A stretch of DNA of 64,000 nucleotides from BM003 sp963699835 (GCA_963699835.1 CAVOVJ010000010.1:1-64000), one strand, 5' to 3'. Counted from the stretch's first letter, positions 41,250 to 50,902 are shown. The notes: generated by a model from the letters alone, not told the origin. Numbers and translations: made by a program.

Positions 41250-41994
41250 GTGCGAATACTGATAAGCAACGACGACGGTTACCGCTCAAGTGGGATCGAA
41301 GCGCTGGCAGCCGCGCTGGCACCCCTTGGCGATACCGTTATCGTCGCGCCCGAGCGCAATCGTAGCGGTGCCAGCAACTCGCTGACCCTCGACGCTCCGC
41401 TGCGGGTTTTCGAGGCGGCGCCGAACGTGTTTTTCGTGAACGGAACGCCGACAGACTGCGTGCATCTTGCCGTCACCGGTCTGCTCGAGCCTGAGCCGGA
41501 TATGGTGGTGTCCGGGGTTAATGATGGCGCCAACCTTGGCGATGACGTCCTCTATTCGGGCACAGTTGCCGCTGCCATGGAGGGGCGTTGTCTGGGCTTG
41601 CCGGCCATGGCCGTTTCCCTCGTTGGCCAGAGACCGCGCCGCTTCGACACTGCAGCCCGGGTCGCACACATGCTGGTGGAGCGGATGGCACGGGAGCCTT
41701 TGCCGCCGGAGACTATCCTCAACGTCAATGTGCCGGATATCGGATTCGATCAAGTTACGCGGTTTTTGCGCCACTCGTCTTGGCAACCGTCATCGCGCGG
41801 AACCGGTAGTGCGGGCAGAGGATCCCAAGGGCAGGCCGATTTTCTGGGTTGGGCCGGCCGGACCAGAACAGGACGCCGGACCGGGCACGGATTTTCATGC
41901 GGTTGGCAACGGGTTTGTGTCGGTGACGCCGCTGCAGGTCGACCTGACCCGGCATACTGATGTCGATCCCCTCGCGAAATGGCTGCCTTCATGA
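41250..41994 (+). CDS. surE: 5'/3'-nucleotidase SurE (one frameshift)
   Basis: Stationary-phase survival nucleotidase, metal-dependent. RILISNDDGYRSSGIEALA holds the two metal-binding aspartates; GASNSLTLDAPLRV and NGTPTDCVHLAVTGLL follow. The frame changes near 41757, after PDIGFDQV: one base too many before RGFCATRLGNRHRAEPVV, which continues to EDPKGRPIFWVG, VSVTPLQVDLTRH and TGA at 41994. GTG start at 41250. First gene of the surE-pcm-yqaA-nlpD-rpoS series; TATAGT at 41208-41213 is a possible but weak -10. Confidence 0.92.
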
Positions 41995-42663
41995 GGAAGC
42001 CGCGCCAGGACCTGCACGGAATCGGGATGACCTCGGCGCGGACCCGCGAAAGGCTGGTGCAGCGGCTGCGCGAACAGGGTGTCGGCAACGAACAGGTTCT
42101 CGAGCGTATACGCAACGTGCCGCGCCACCTGTTCATGGACGAGGCGCTTGCAAGTCGCGCCTATGAAGATACGGCATTGCCGATCGGGTTTGGCCAGACG
42201 ATTTCGCAACCGTACGTGGTCGCGCGCATGACCGATCTGCTGATCGAGGCAGGTCAGCTGAAAAAGGTGCTTGAGGTCGGAACCGGCTGTGGTTATCAGA
42301 CGGCGGTTCTGGCGCCGCTGGTCGGTCGCCTGTTCAGTATCGAGCGTATCGATGCGCTGCTACGGCGTGCACGCGAGAGGATGAGGATGCTCGATCTTTA
42401 CCAGGTTCGGTTGCGTCTGGGTGACGGCTGGAAGGGCTGGCCGTCGGAGGCGCCGTTTGACGGAATCCTCGTTGCAGCCGCTGCTCCCAATCTGCCGGAG
42501 GCCTTGTTACAGCAACTGGCTGACGGCGGACGCCTGGTCATGCCGGTCGGCGGAGGTGGCGGTCAGCGTTTGCTGCGGGTAACGCGGCGCGGGCGACGTT
42601 TTCGAACAGGAAGCACTGGATGGGGTCAGCTTCGTCCCGTTGATCGAGGGTGTGCGGCGATGA
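41991..42663 (+). CDS. pcm: Protein-L-isoaspartate O-methyltransferase (one frameshift)
   Basis: Repairs isoaspartyl residues in aged proteins with S-adenosylmethionine. SAM motif KVLEVGTGCGYQTAVLAPL, plus NVPRHLFMDEALASRAYED and PIGFGQTISQPYVVARM. As written the frame runs on into the next gene and would give a false Pcm-YqaA fusion. Removing one G from the GGG at 42591-42593 gives GDVFEQEALDGVSFVPLIEG and the stop at 42661-42663, the normal Pcm ending. ATG 41991 overlaps the surE stop; ATG 41979 and 42027 are alternatives. Confidence 0.92.
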
Positions 42664-43232
42664 AGATTTTTGGCCCGCTGTACGACAAGGTCCTGTCCTG
42701 GTCACAACATCGGCATGCGCCACGCTATCTCGCCGGATTGAGTTTCGCCGAGTCGTCCTTCTTCCCGATCCCACCCGATGTATTGCTTGCGCCAATGGTG
42801 CTGGCGCAGCGGGACAAGGCTTTCCGCTATGCGTTGATCACGACGCTGGCATCAGTCTTGGGCGGCTTGTTCGGCTATGCGCTCGGTTACTTCTCGCTGG
42901 ACTGGATCAGCGGGTGGATGCAGCAGTTCGGATACTGGGACGGTTATCTGCGGGTGCAGGAATGGTTTGAAAAATGGGGATTCTGGGCGGTTTTTGCGGC
43001 GGGTTTTTCGCCGGTGCCGTACAAGCTGTTCACGATATCTGCCGGTGCTGCGGCGATGTCGTTGCCCGGGTTCGCGGTGGCGTCGCTGGTTGGCCGCGGC
43101 GCGCGGTTTTTTCTGGTGGCGGGGCTGGTCCACTGGGGCGGGGCCCGGGTCGAGCCGGCGCTGCGCAAGTACATCGATGTATTCGGCTGGTTACTGGTTG
43201 TAATACTGGTGGTGGCCGTCCTGGTTCTCTGA
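42660..43232 (+). CDS. yqaA: YqaA-family (DedA/SNARE-associated superfamily) inner-membrane protein
   Basis: A 190-residue membrane protein with four to five helices. LSFAESSFFPIPPDVLLAPM and FAAGFSPVPYKLFTISAGAA are the paired half-helix motifs of the DedA superfamily. ATG 42660 overlaps the corrected pcm stop. The position between pcm and nlpD is conserved in several gammaproteobacteria. Function is not established; DedA relatives act in lipid flipping and membrane energetics. Confidence 0.88.
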   Translation: MKIFGPLYDKVLSWSQHRHAPRYLAGLSFAESSFFPIPPDVLLAPMVLAQRDKAFRYALITTLASVLGGLFGYALGYFSLDWISGWMQQFGYWDGYLRVQEWFEKWGFWAVFAAGFSPVPYKLFTISAGAAAMSLPGFAVASLVGRGARFFLVAGLVHWGGARVEPALRKYIDVFGWLLVVILVVAVLVL

Positions 43233-43948
43233 TGTCATGGCGCCTGATGCTGGCGGCCGCTGTTTTGGTGGTCATCGCAGGTTGCAGCGGCCGCGCATTG
43301 CAATGGGAACCGGATAGCTATGTCGTACGCGAGGGCGACACGCTTTACTCCATCGCTTTCCGTCATGGTCTTGATCATCGTGAACTCGCACGCTGGAATG
43401 ATCTCGGCCAGGGCCGGTTGATTTATCCCGGGCAGGTCATTCGCCTGGTACCGCCTGCTCAAGGCAGTAGCGAGACTCGTGTTGCGACGCAAAATCCGAC
43501 GCCGAAGCCACCAGCGAGTGACCGTTCCGCCAGCTCTGCAAGGCCGTCTCCGCCGCGCATTGCTGCAGTGCAGCCAGTACCGCGCTGGCGCTGGCCGACA
43601 GCCGGACCTTTGCTTGTCGGCTACGGTGAACGTGGCGGCCTGGGCGAGGGAATTAGCATTGGTGGTAAACGTGGTGACTCGATTGTTGCTGCAGCCGAAG
43701 GGCGCGTTGTTTATTCGGGCAGTGGACTAATCGGTTACGGTAAGCTTATTATCGTCAAACATAACGATGCCTTTCTCAGTGCCTATGGGCACAACGATGC
43801 GCTCTATGTCGAAGAGGGTGATCTGGTTAAATCGGGTCAGCGTATTGCCGCAATGGGAGAGGGGCCGGGCAGGCGGCCGGTGTTGCACTTCGAAATCCGT
43901 CTCAATGGTGAGCCCGTCAATCCTCTTAGTTATCTTCCGCGGAGGTAA
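43232..43948 (+). CDS. nlpD: Lipoprotein NlpD, LysM plus degenerate LytM domain
   Basis: Activator of the amidase AmiC at the division septum. Lipobox VVIAGC at about residues 15-20, LysM domain (YVVREGDTLYSIAFRHGL ... LIYPGQVIRLVP), a proline/serine linker, then an M23-like domain (VVYSGSGLIGYGKLIIVKHN, SAYGHNDALYV, VLHFEIRLNGEPVNPLSYL). The first metal-binding H/D of active M23 enzymes is replaced (GISIGGKRGD), as in NlpD/EnvC activators. 238 residues; rpoS follows after 67 bases. Confidence 0.93.
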   Translation: MSWRLMLAAAVLVVIAGCSGRALQWEPDSYVVREGDTLYSIAFRHGLDHRELARWNDLGQGRLIYPGQVIRLVPPAQGSSETRVATQNPTPKPPASDRSASSARPSPPRIAAVQPVPRWRWPTAGPLLVGYGERGGLGEGISIGGKRGDSIVAAAEGRVVYSGSGLIGYGKLIIVKHNDAFLSAYGHNDALYVEEGDLVKSGQRIAAMGEGPGRRPVLHFEIRLNGEPVNPLSYLPRR

Positions 43949-44015
43949 GGCTGACCGTTATTGAAAAGGGAAGTGTAGCGACGGCGCACCCGTCAAAATA
44001 ACAAAGAGGGTGCAA

Positions 44016-45003
44016 ATGGCTTCAAAGGATTCGAGTGTCAATGGGAGTTACCGGGAGGGCAGGACCATAGCCCCGTCAAAAGGGGCTGATAGCCGCGACA
44101 GGGTCGTGCGCAAGGGCGCCTACTCGGGAGTATCGTCTGAAAAGTCTGCCGCCAAGGCTAACGGGAGCGATCAGCACGATCCGACGCGTCTCTATCTCAA
44201 TGAGATCGGAATATCGCCGCTTCTGACCGCGCAAGAGGAAGTACATTATGCGCGCCTCGCCCGCAGCGGAGATCACAGCGCGCGTCAGCGCATGATCGAA
44301 AGCAATCTCAGGCTGGTGGTCAAGATCGCGCGGCGGTATATGAACCGCGGTCTGCCTTTGCTCGATCTTATCGAGGAGGGCAATCTGGGTCTGATTCATG
44401 CAGTCAAGAAGTTCGACCCGGAACGCGGGATTCCGATTTTCCACGTACGCCACGTGGTGGATTCGTCAGACTATCGAACGCGCGATCATGAACCAGACCC
44501 GCACCATTCGCTTGCCCATTCACGTGGTCAAGGAAATCAATGCCTACCTGCGAACGGATCGGGACCTGAGCCAGGAGCTCGATCGGCGCCCGACCGCCGA
44601 GGAGGTCGCCGAGCGAATGCATTGTCACGTCAACGACATCGAGCGCATGAAGGGCCTGAATGAACGGGTCTGTTCCGCGCATGCCCCGGTTGGTCAGGAT
44701 GGTGAGCGCAGCCTGCTGGACACGATCCCCGATGACGATAATCACGAACCTTCGGCGCAGTTGCAGGGCGAGGATCTGAATTCGGCGGTAGAGAAATGGC
44801 TCGATTGCCTCAGCGAGAAACAGCGTGCGGTCGTGGAAAGGCGCTTTGGTATCCATGGTTACGAACGCGCGACGCTGGAGCAGGTAGGCGCTGAGATCGG
44901 CGTCACGCGGGAAAGGGTGCGGCAGATCCAGATGGATGCGCTGGCACGGCTGCGCAGCGTGATGGAGAGTCACGGTCTGTCCGAAGACACCCTGTTCGAT
45001 TAG
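44016..45003 (+). CDS. rpoS: RNA polymerase sigma factor RpoS (one frameshift)
   Basis: General stress and stationary-phase sigma factor. Region 1.2 DPTRLYLNEIGISPLLTAQE, region 2 RRYMNRGLPLLDLIEEGNLG, and region 4 LEQVGAEIGVTRERVRQIQM are clear. The first frame goes wrong at GGG 44427-44429; one G fewer restores [20 protein letters not shown] and the rest to TAG at 45001-45003. The corrected protein has 328 residues, as expected. AGAGGG at 44005-44010 selects ATG 44016. rpoS is often mutated in cultured strains, so a real null allele cannot be excluded. Its 3' end overlaps the convergent gene by four bases. Confidence 0.94.
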
Positions 45004-45377
45004 CGTGCGGTGACAATCAGAGCGGCGGCAACCTTGCGCCCTTCGGACGCGAGGATGTTGTAGGTCCGGCAGGCGGCGGCGGTGTCCATTACCTCGAACC
45101 CGATACCGCGCTGCGGACCGAGTGTCAGCAAGCGGGGTGACGGAAACTCGATTGCGGGCCCGCTTCCGAGGAGCACCAATTCGGGCGCGAGCGCCCAGAC
45201 CACTTCCAGATCGCTTTCCGTCAGCGACGCGATGTTGACTGGCGACCAGTCGGGAATGATCGCGTCGGGGGTGACGACGAGCGTGTCCGAGTACCAGCGT
45301 TCGCCGACCTGGATCGCATCCTCACGGATCGCGCGAATCATATTGATTCCTGCTGCGTGTTCGCGATGAAACTGCAT
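45000..45377 (-). CDS. AAMDC/Mth938-like domain protein (DUF498)
   Basis: A 125-residue protein of the Mth938/DUF498 family: GERWYSDTLVVTPDAIIPDW, LELVLLGSG-like segment PELVLLGSGPAIEFPS, MDTAAACRTYNILASEGRKV. These are found in bacteria and in the human AAMDC protein; no biochemical activity is firmly established. It is encoded tail-to-tail with rpoS. An alternative shorter start is the ATG of MIRAIREDAIQ (45341). Confidence 0.88.
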   Translation of the reverse strand: MQFHREHAAGINMIRAIREDAIQVGERWYSDTLVVTPDAIIPDWSPVNIASLTESDLEVVWALAPELVLLGSGPAIEFPSPRLLTLGPQRGIGFEVMDTAAACRTYNILASEGRKVAAALIVTAR

Positions 45378-45597
45378 GACGCAATGCTACCTGCATTGGG
45401 CTCCGATCGGGAGCGTCCGCGCTTGTTGCGGCGGACTCGCTCAGGCACCATCCAGACTCTGATTCCTCGCTCGCGCCAGGTCCTTGCTTGTCCGTGCCAA
45501 CCGTTATCACTCTCGTCGAACCGCATCTTGCGTGCTCTGAGCGCGACCGCCGCCACGCGTGGCAGTCGCAGCCAGCGCGCTGTCTTGAACGCAATGC

Positions 45598-46513
45598 TTG
45601 CGCGTGCGACGGCCACCATGTTCTCTCCCACAACGTGCGAGGCGGGGCTCTTCACCCTCGCGGGTGGAGACGCCGGTCACCCCGGTTGCGGTGGCGCCGG
45701 TGACATGGCTGCATGAGTTCGGCGCTGCCCCTGCCGTCGACTGCTGGCGCGCCGACCCCGTGCACATCGAATTAGGCAGCAGCAATGCCGCGGGCGTGGT
45801 TTTCGGCGCCGAACTCGAACTTGATCTGGACGAGGCCCGCACGCTCGCCGCCGATATTGCCGCAGCGCTGGGGTGGCCGGGGCACAAACTCGTCGCACCG
45901 GTGGCGGAACGATGGTATGTCCGGGATATGGCCTGGCCCACGGTCGACGCTGCTACGCCTGCCGAGGTCGGCAGGGCCGGACTGTCGGAAACGTTGCCGC
46001 GGGGAGACAAGGCGGCGCCGCTGCGCCAGCTGATGAGTGAAATCCAGATCGTGTTGAGCGATCATCCGCTCAATCGCGAACGCGCGCTGCGCGGACTGCC
46101 GACGGTCAACAGCCTGTGGTTCTGGGGTGGAGGCCGCGCGGTCGGGCCGGGCGCCGGATGTGCGACGCGACAGTTGTTTGGCGAGGATCCTTTCCTCGGG
46201 GGGCTCGGACGAATGATGAATGAAGAAATGCGACCGTTGCCGTCGCCGCGCGACCCCGGCTTCTGGCGAGATCTCGATCACGAAGCATTGCTCATGTTGA
46301 GTCCGAACAAGGTTCTGGCCGAAGCTGGCGAAATGGACCAGCGCGCTCGATCGGATGGTTGACTGGCTGGTCGAGGCGCGGCGCCAGTTGTTGGCAGGCC
46401 GACTGCGCGAACTCAGACTGGCCGACGCGCTTGGCCGCGTGTTCAGCTGGCGCAGGTTCGATCCGCTGCGGATCTGGCGCCGAGCCACGCCGCAGGTGGG
46501 GCGTCAGCGATGA
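45598..46513 (+). CDS. RpfE-like conserved protein (COG4255-type), N-terminus unclear, frameshifted
   Basis: Member of a family often called RpfE or wrongly phosphoglycerate mutase. The diagnostic segment is VLSDHPLNRERALRGLPTVN followed by SLWFWGGGRAVGPG; CWRADPVHIELG and VAERWYVRDMAWP precede it. The frame stops at 46362, but the helical C-terminus continues one frame over (LAKWTSALDRMVDWLVEARR ... RVFSWRRFDPLRIWRR) to TGA at 46513, overlapping the recJ ATG. The N-terminal part probably begins upstream of 45598 in another frame (EAGLFTLAG is a candidate junction near 45660), but I cannot place the start. Function unknown; next to recJ as in Xanthomonas. Confidence 0.75.
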
Positions 46514-48204
46514 GCCGCCGGATAGTACGGCGCGAGATTTCGATCGAGGATCGTTTGCCGCGCGAGCTGCCTGAAGTTCTGCGCCGGGTCCTCCTCGCCC
46601 GAGGCATAGCGAGCCCAGACCAACTCGAGCATCGGCTCGGTGGCCTGATTGGAGTCGGAAAACTCGCTTCACTGCCGGCGGCAGTCGATGTGCTCCACCG
46701 GCATCTCGAGGCGGGAAGCCGGATTGTCGTCGTCGGCGATTTCGATGCGGATGGCGCGACCAGCACCGCACTGGTTTTGCGCGTGCTGCGTCAGCTCGGC
46801 GCGGATGCCGGGTACCTCGTTCCAAACCGTTTCGAATTCGGCTACGGGTTGACGCCGGCGATCGTCGATCTGGCATCGGCGGAGGCACCGCAATTACTGG
46901 TCACCGTGGACAACGGAATATCCAGTATCGAGGGAGTCGAGCGCGCCAACGCACTCGGTATCGAGGTTCTGATAACCGATCACCATCTTCCCGGAGAGTT
47001 GCTTCCGGCGGCCGCGGCCATCGTCAATCCGAACCTCGCGGGAGACGATTTCCCGAGCAAGTCCCTGGCCGGGGTCGGTGTTGCTTTTTATCTTGTCGCA
47101 GCGCTTGCGCGCCGCGTCGGGATGGACTCCGTCCATGTCACCCGGCTTCTCGACCTGGTGGCGCTCGGCACGGTTGCCGATGTCGTTCCGCTCGACCGTA
47201 ACAACCGTATCCTGGTCGCTGAGGGATTGCGGCGGATACGAGCAGGACGCTGTGTCCCGGGCATCGTCGCTTTGATGACCGAGGCGGGACGGGACTGGCG
47301 CGGGACTATCGCCACCGATCTCGGATTTGCGGTGGCACCGCGGCTGAACGCGGCCGGGCGGCTGGAGGACATGAGTCTTGGTATCGAGTGCCTGCTGACG
47401 GACGAACCGGCTGCGGCAGCGGAGATGGCCGCGCAATTGTCGGCGTTAAATGTTCAGCGCCGGGAAATCGAGAGCCAGATGCAGGCGGAAGCGATGCGAA
47501 TCGTGGAGAATCTCCGCCTGGATGCGCAATTGCCCGCATGCCTCTGTCTGTTCGACGAGAGCTGGCACCAGGGTGTCGTTGGCCTGGTGGCGGCACGCAT
47601 CAAGGAGCAGACGCATCGCCCGGTGTTCGCTTTTGCGCGCGGCGACGGCGATGTGCTGAAGGGCTCGGCGCGTTCGGTCACCGGTTTGCATATTCGCGAT
47701 GCGCTCGACAACGTCGCGGTTCGTAATCGTGGCCTGGTGGACAAGTTCGGTGGTCACTCAATGGCGGCCGGCCTAAGCCTCAAAGAAGCGAAGTTGGCGG
47801 AATTTGCGGCGGCGATAGACGCCGAGGTGGCGCAATGGGCACCGCATATGGATCTCCACGGTACGCTGGTGACCGACGGGGAGCTGAGCGCGGCCGAGCA
47901 CACGCTCGAGACGGCGCAATTGTTACGCGAGTGTCTGCCATGGGGGCAGCAGTTTCCGCCGCCGTTGTTCGATGGCGAGTTCGACGTCGAAGATGCCCGT
48001 ATTGTCGCTGCCCGCCATTTGAAACTTAAGGTCCGTTCGGGTGGCGCAACGGGTCCGCTTCTCGACGCGATTGCATTCAACCAGGCAGACCTGATTTCCG
48101 CGGTCGGCGCGGTACCTGTGCGTTTGGTTTATCGCCTCGAAGTCAATGAGTATCGTGGCCGGCGCACGCCGCAGCTCATCGTTGAGCACATCGGCCTGAA
48201 TTGA
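46510..48204 (+). CDS. recJ: Single-stranded-DNA-specific exonuclease RecJ
   Basis: 5'-3' exonuclease for recombination and mismatch repair. DHH-family motifs are intact: IVVVGDFDADGATSTALVLR, LLVTVDNGISSIEGVE, VLITDHHLPGELLP, LDLVALGTVADVVPLDRNNR and SGGH-like FGGHSMAAGLSL of the DHHA1 domain. An OB fold closes the protein. 564 residues; ATG overlaps the preceding stop. Confidence 0.96.
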   Translation: MSRRIVRREISIEDRLPRELPEVLRRVLLARGIASPDQLEHRLGGLIGVGKLASLPAAVDVLHRHLEAGSRIVVVGDFDADGATSTALVLRVLRQLGADAGYLVPNRFEFGYGLTPAIVDLASAEAPQLLVTVDNGISSIEGVERANALGIEVLITDHHLPGELLPAAAAIVNPNLAGDDFPSKSLAGVGVAFYLVAALARRVGMDSVHVTRLLDLVALGTVADVVPLDRNNRILVAEGLRRIRAGRCVPGIVALMTEAGRDWRGTIATDLGFAVAPRLNAAGRLEDMSLGIECLLTDEPAAAAEMAAQLSALNVQRREIESQMQAEAMRIVENLRLDAQLPACLCLFDESWHQGVVGLVAARIKEQTHRPVFAFARGDGDVLKGSARSVTGLHIRDALDNVAVRNRGLVDKFGGHSMAAGLSLKEAKLAEFAAAIDAEVAQWAPHMDLHGTLVTDGELSAAEHTLETAQLLRECLPWGQQFPPPLFDGEFDVEDARIVAARHLKLKVRSGGATGPLLDAIAFNQADLISAVGAVPVRLVYRLEVNEYRGRRTPQLIVEHIGLN

Positions 48205-48280
48205 CGGGCGCTGCCGGCGAGCTTTCGCGCGGCCGCAAATTTCCCTACTATGGCGCGCTTCTTCCTCAGGGGGCTGAGCT

Positions 48281-49376
48281 ATGGAAATCGGCCAGATACG
48301 CAGCAGAATCCAGGATCTCCGGGAGCGCAGCGATGCGCTGAGGGGGTATCTTTGACTACGAAAACAAGCGCGAACGGCTGCAGGAGGTAGAGCGCGAGCT
48401 CGAAGACCCGGAGGTCTGGAGCGATCAGGAGCGTGCCCAGAGCCTGGGTCGGGAACGCGCGCAGCTCGAGCAGGTCACAGGTTTGCTTGAGCAAATAAGC
48501 GGCGGGGTGGCAGATGCTGCAGAACTGCTTGAAATGGCGTTCGAGGAGCAGGACGAGGCAACCGTTGGCGAGATCGTATCCGACCTCGATCGCTTCGAGG
48601 AACAGACGGCCCAGCTGGAGTTCCGGCGCATGTTTGCCGGAGAACTCGATAGCGCTAACGCCTTTCTCGATATTCAGGCCGGGTCCGGTGGGACCGAAGC
48701 CCAGGACTGGGCCGAGATGTTGCTGCGGATGTATCTGCGCTGGGGCGAAGCACGTGGTTTCGATACGGAAATCATCGAAGTCTCGGCGGGTGAAGTCGCC
48801 GGTATAAAAAGCGCGACTGTACGGTTTGGCGGTGACTATGCCTATGGCTGGCTGCGCACCGAGACAGGGGTGCACAGGCTGGTGCGCAAGTCGCCGTTCG
48901 ACGCTGGCAGCCGCAGGCACACGTCGTTCGCGGCGGTATTCGTCTCCCCCGAAATCGACGATCAGATCGAGGTCGATATCAATCCTGCGGATTTGCGCAT
49001 CGATGTCTACCGGGCAAGCGGTGCCGGCGGTCAGCACGTCAACCGGACCGAGTCAGCCGTGCGGATTACCCACGACCCGAGCGGAATCGTCGTGCAATGC
49101 CAAAACGATCGCTCGCAGCACAAGAACAAGGCGACTGCGATGAAACAGCTCAAAGCCAAACTGTACGAACTCGAGCTGCAGAAGCGGCGTGCCCAGGCCG
49201 ACCAGGTGGAGGCAGGCAAGGCCGATATCGGTTGGGGCAGCCAGATCCGCTCCTATGTTCTAGACCAGTCGCGTATAAAGGACCTGCGGACCGGTCACGA
49301 GGTCGGCAATACCCAGGCCGTTCTCGATGGCGATCTCGATGGTTTCCTCGAGGAGAGCCTGAAACAGGGCCTTTGA
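48281..49376 (+). CDS. prfB: Peptide chain release factor 2, with programmed +1 frameshift
   Basis: Terminates translation at UGA and UAA. ATG 48281 starts a 24-codon first frame that ends in an in-frame TGA at 48353-48355; +1 shifting at CTT reads on as DYENKRERLQEVERELEDP. The tripeptide anticodon SPF is in VRKSPFDAGSRRHTSF and the catalytic GGQ is in ASGAGGQHVNRTESAVRITH. The total is 364 residues, as in E. coli. Here the frame change is genuine regulation. It follows recJ and precedes lysS, as in many relatives. Confidence 0.97.
48341..48356 (+). promoter_or_regulatory. RF2 programmed +1 ribosomal frameshift site
   Basis: AGGGGGTATCTTTGAC contains an internal Shine-Dalgarno-like AGGGGG, the slippery CTT codon and the in-frame TGA stop followed by C, identical in layout to the E. 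coli prfB site. Low RF2 slows termination at TGA and favours the shift, so RF2 controls its own synthesis. Confidence 0.96.
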
Positions 49377-49414
49377 ATCATGGACATGGTTTGCCTGATA
49401 CGGACAGATTGAAG

Positions 49415-50902
49415 ATGAGTCACGACGAAGAAAACGCATTGATTGCGGAACGGCGGCGGAAGTTGCAGGCGTTGCGTGAGAGCGGCGTCGCCTACCCCAA
49501 CGATTTTCGTCGGGACGCGCTGGCCGAAGAGCTGCATGAGACCCATGGCGCCAAGGACAACGATGCGCTGGAGGCGGAGACCATTCGGGTATCCGTCGCC
49601 GGACGCATGATGGCCAAACGCGTGATGGGCAAGGCGAGTTTCGCGAAGCTGCAGGACCGCAGTGGCCAGATCCAGTTGTTTCTCCAGCGCAATACCCTCG
49701 GCGATGATGTTTACGAGGCATTTCGGCACTGGGATGTCGGCGACATCGTTGCCGCGGAAGGCCGCTTGTTCAGGACCAAAACCGGCGAACTGTCGGTCTG
49801 GGTCGAACGCCTCCGCCTTATGACCAAATCGCTGCGCCCGCTGCCGGAGAAATTCCACGGCCTGAGCGACCAGGAGCAGCGTTATCGCCAGCGTTATGTT
49901 GACCTGATCATGAACGCGGAGTCGCGTGAGATTTTTCGGCTCCGCAGCCGGATCGTCAAGTACATCCGCGATTTTCTCGATACGCTGGGATTTCAGGAAG
50001 TCGAGACTCCGATGATGCATGCCATCCCGGGCGGCGCCCTGGCGCGACCTTTTGTCACCCATCACAATGCGCTTGATATGAAGCTGTACCTGCGCATTGC
50101 GCCAGAGCTCTATCTCAAGCGGCTTGTGGTGGGCGGATTTGAGCGGGTTTACGAAATCAATCGCAGCTTTCGCAACGAGGGTGTGTCGACCCAACACAAC
50201 CCCGAGTTCACGATGCTCGAAGTGTATATGGCGTACGCTGATTTCAACGACCAGATGGAACTCGTCGAGAGTATGATTCACGGACTTGCCGGCGGATTGA
50301 TGCGAGGCGGTAGCTGCAGCTACCAGGACCGCGATGTCGATCTCGGGTCACCGTTCAGGCGCCAGAGTCTGGAGGAGGCGGTACTGCAGGCGAATCCGGA
50401 AATGGACGCCGACCGCTGTCGTGACGTCACCTATCTGCGCGAAATTTGCGATGGCCGCGGGATTCATGCTGAAAAGACCTGGGGTGCCGGCAAGCTGCTG
50501 ACCGAAGTGTTCGAGAAAACCGTCGAACCCGGGCTTTGGGAGCCGACATTCATCACTGGCTTTCCAACCGAAGTCTCGCCGCTCGCGCGCAGCAATGATG
50601 CCGACCCGTTCATCACCGACCGGTTTGAGCTGTTCCTGACGGGGCGCGAGATTGCCAACGGATTTTCCGAACTCAATGACCCGGAGGAACAAGCGCGCCG
50701 ATTCGCCGCGCAGGTTGCCAGCAAGGATGCGGGAGACCTCGAGGCGATGTATTTCGATCACGATTACATTCGCGCGCTCGAGTACGGATTGCCGCCCACG
50801 GCGGGGCTCGGGGTCGGAATCGATCGCCTCGCGATGTTGCTTAGCGACTCGGCTTCGATTCGCGATGTGCTGTTGTTCCCGCATATGCGGCCGGAACAGT
50901 AG
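49415..50902 (+). CDS. lysS: Lysyl-tRNA synthetase, class II
   Basis: Charges tRNA-Lys. The N-terminal OB-fold anticodon-binding domain (SVAGRMMAKRVMGKASFAKL) is followed by the class II core: ETPMMHAIPGGALARPFVTH, FERVYEINRSFRNEGVSTQH (motif 2) and GLGVGIDRLAMLL (motif 3). 495 residues, intact. ATG 49415 lies 38 bases after the prfB stop. Confidence 0.97.
   Translation: MSHDEENALIAERRRKLQALRESGVAYPNDFRRDALAEELHETHGAKDNDALEAETIRVSVAGRMMAKRVMGKASFAKLQDRSGQIQLFLQRNTLGDDVYEAFRHWDVGDIVAAEGRLFRTKTGELSVWVERLRLMTKSLRPLPEKFHGLSDQEQRYRQRYVDLIMNAESREIFRLRSRIVKYIRDFLDTLGFQEVETPMMHAIPGGALARPFVTHHNALDMKLYLRIAPELYLKRLVVGGFERVYEINRSFRNEGVSTQHNPEFTMLEVYMAYADFNDQMELVESMIHGLAGGLMRGGSCSYQDRDVDLGSPFRRQSLEEAVLQANPEMDADRCRDVTYLREICDGRGIHAEKTWGAGKLLTEVFEKTVEPGLWEPTFITGFPTEVSPLARSNDADPFITDRFELFLTGREIANGFSELNDPEEQARRFAAQVASKDAGDLEAMYFDHDYIRALEYGLPPTAGLGVGIDRLAMLLSDSASIRDVLLFPHMRPEQ

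Noticed and set aside
41979..43232. A bifunctional Pcm-DedA protein
   Set aside because: One base fewer in a GGG restores two normal genes with an ATGA overlap.
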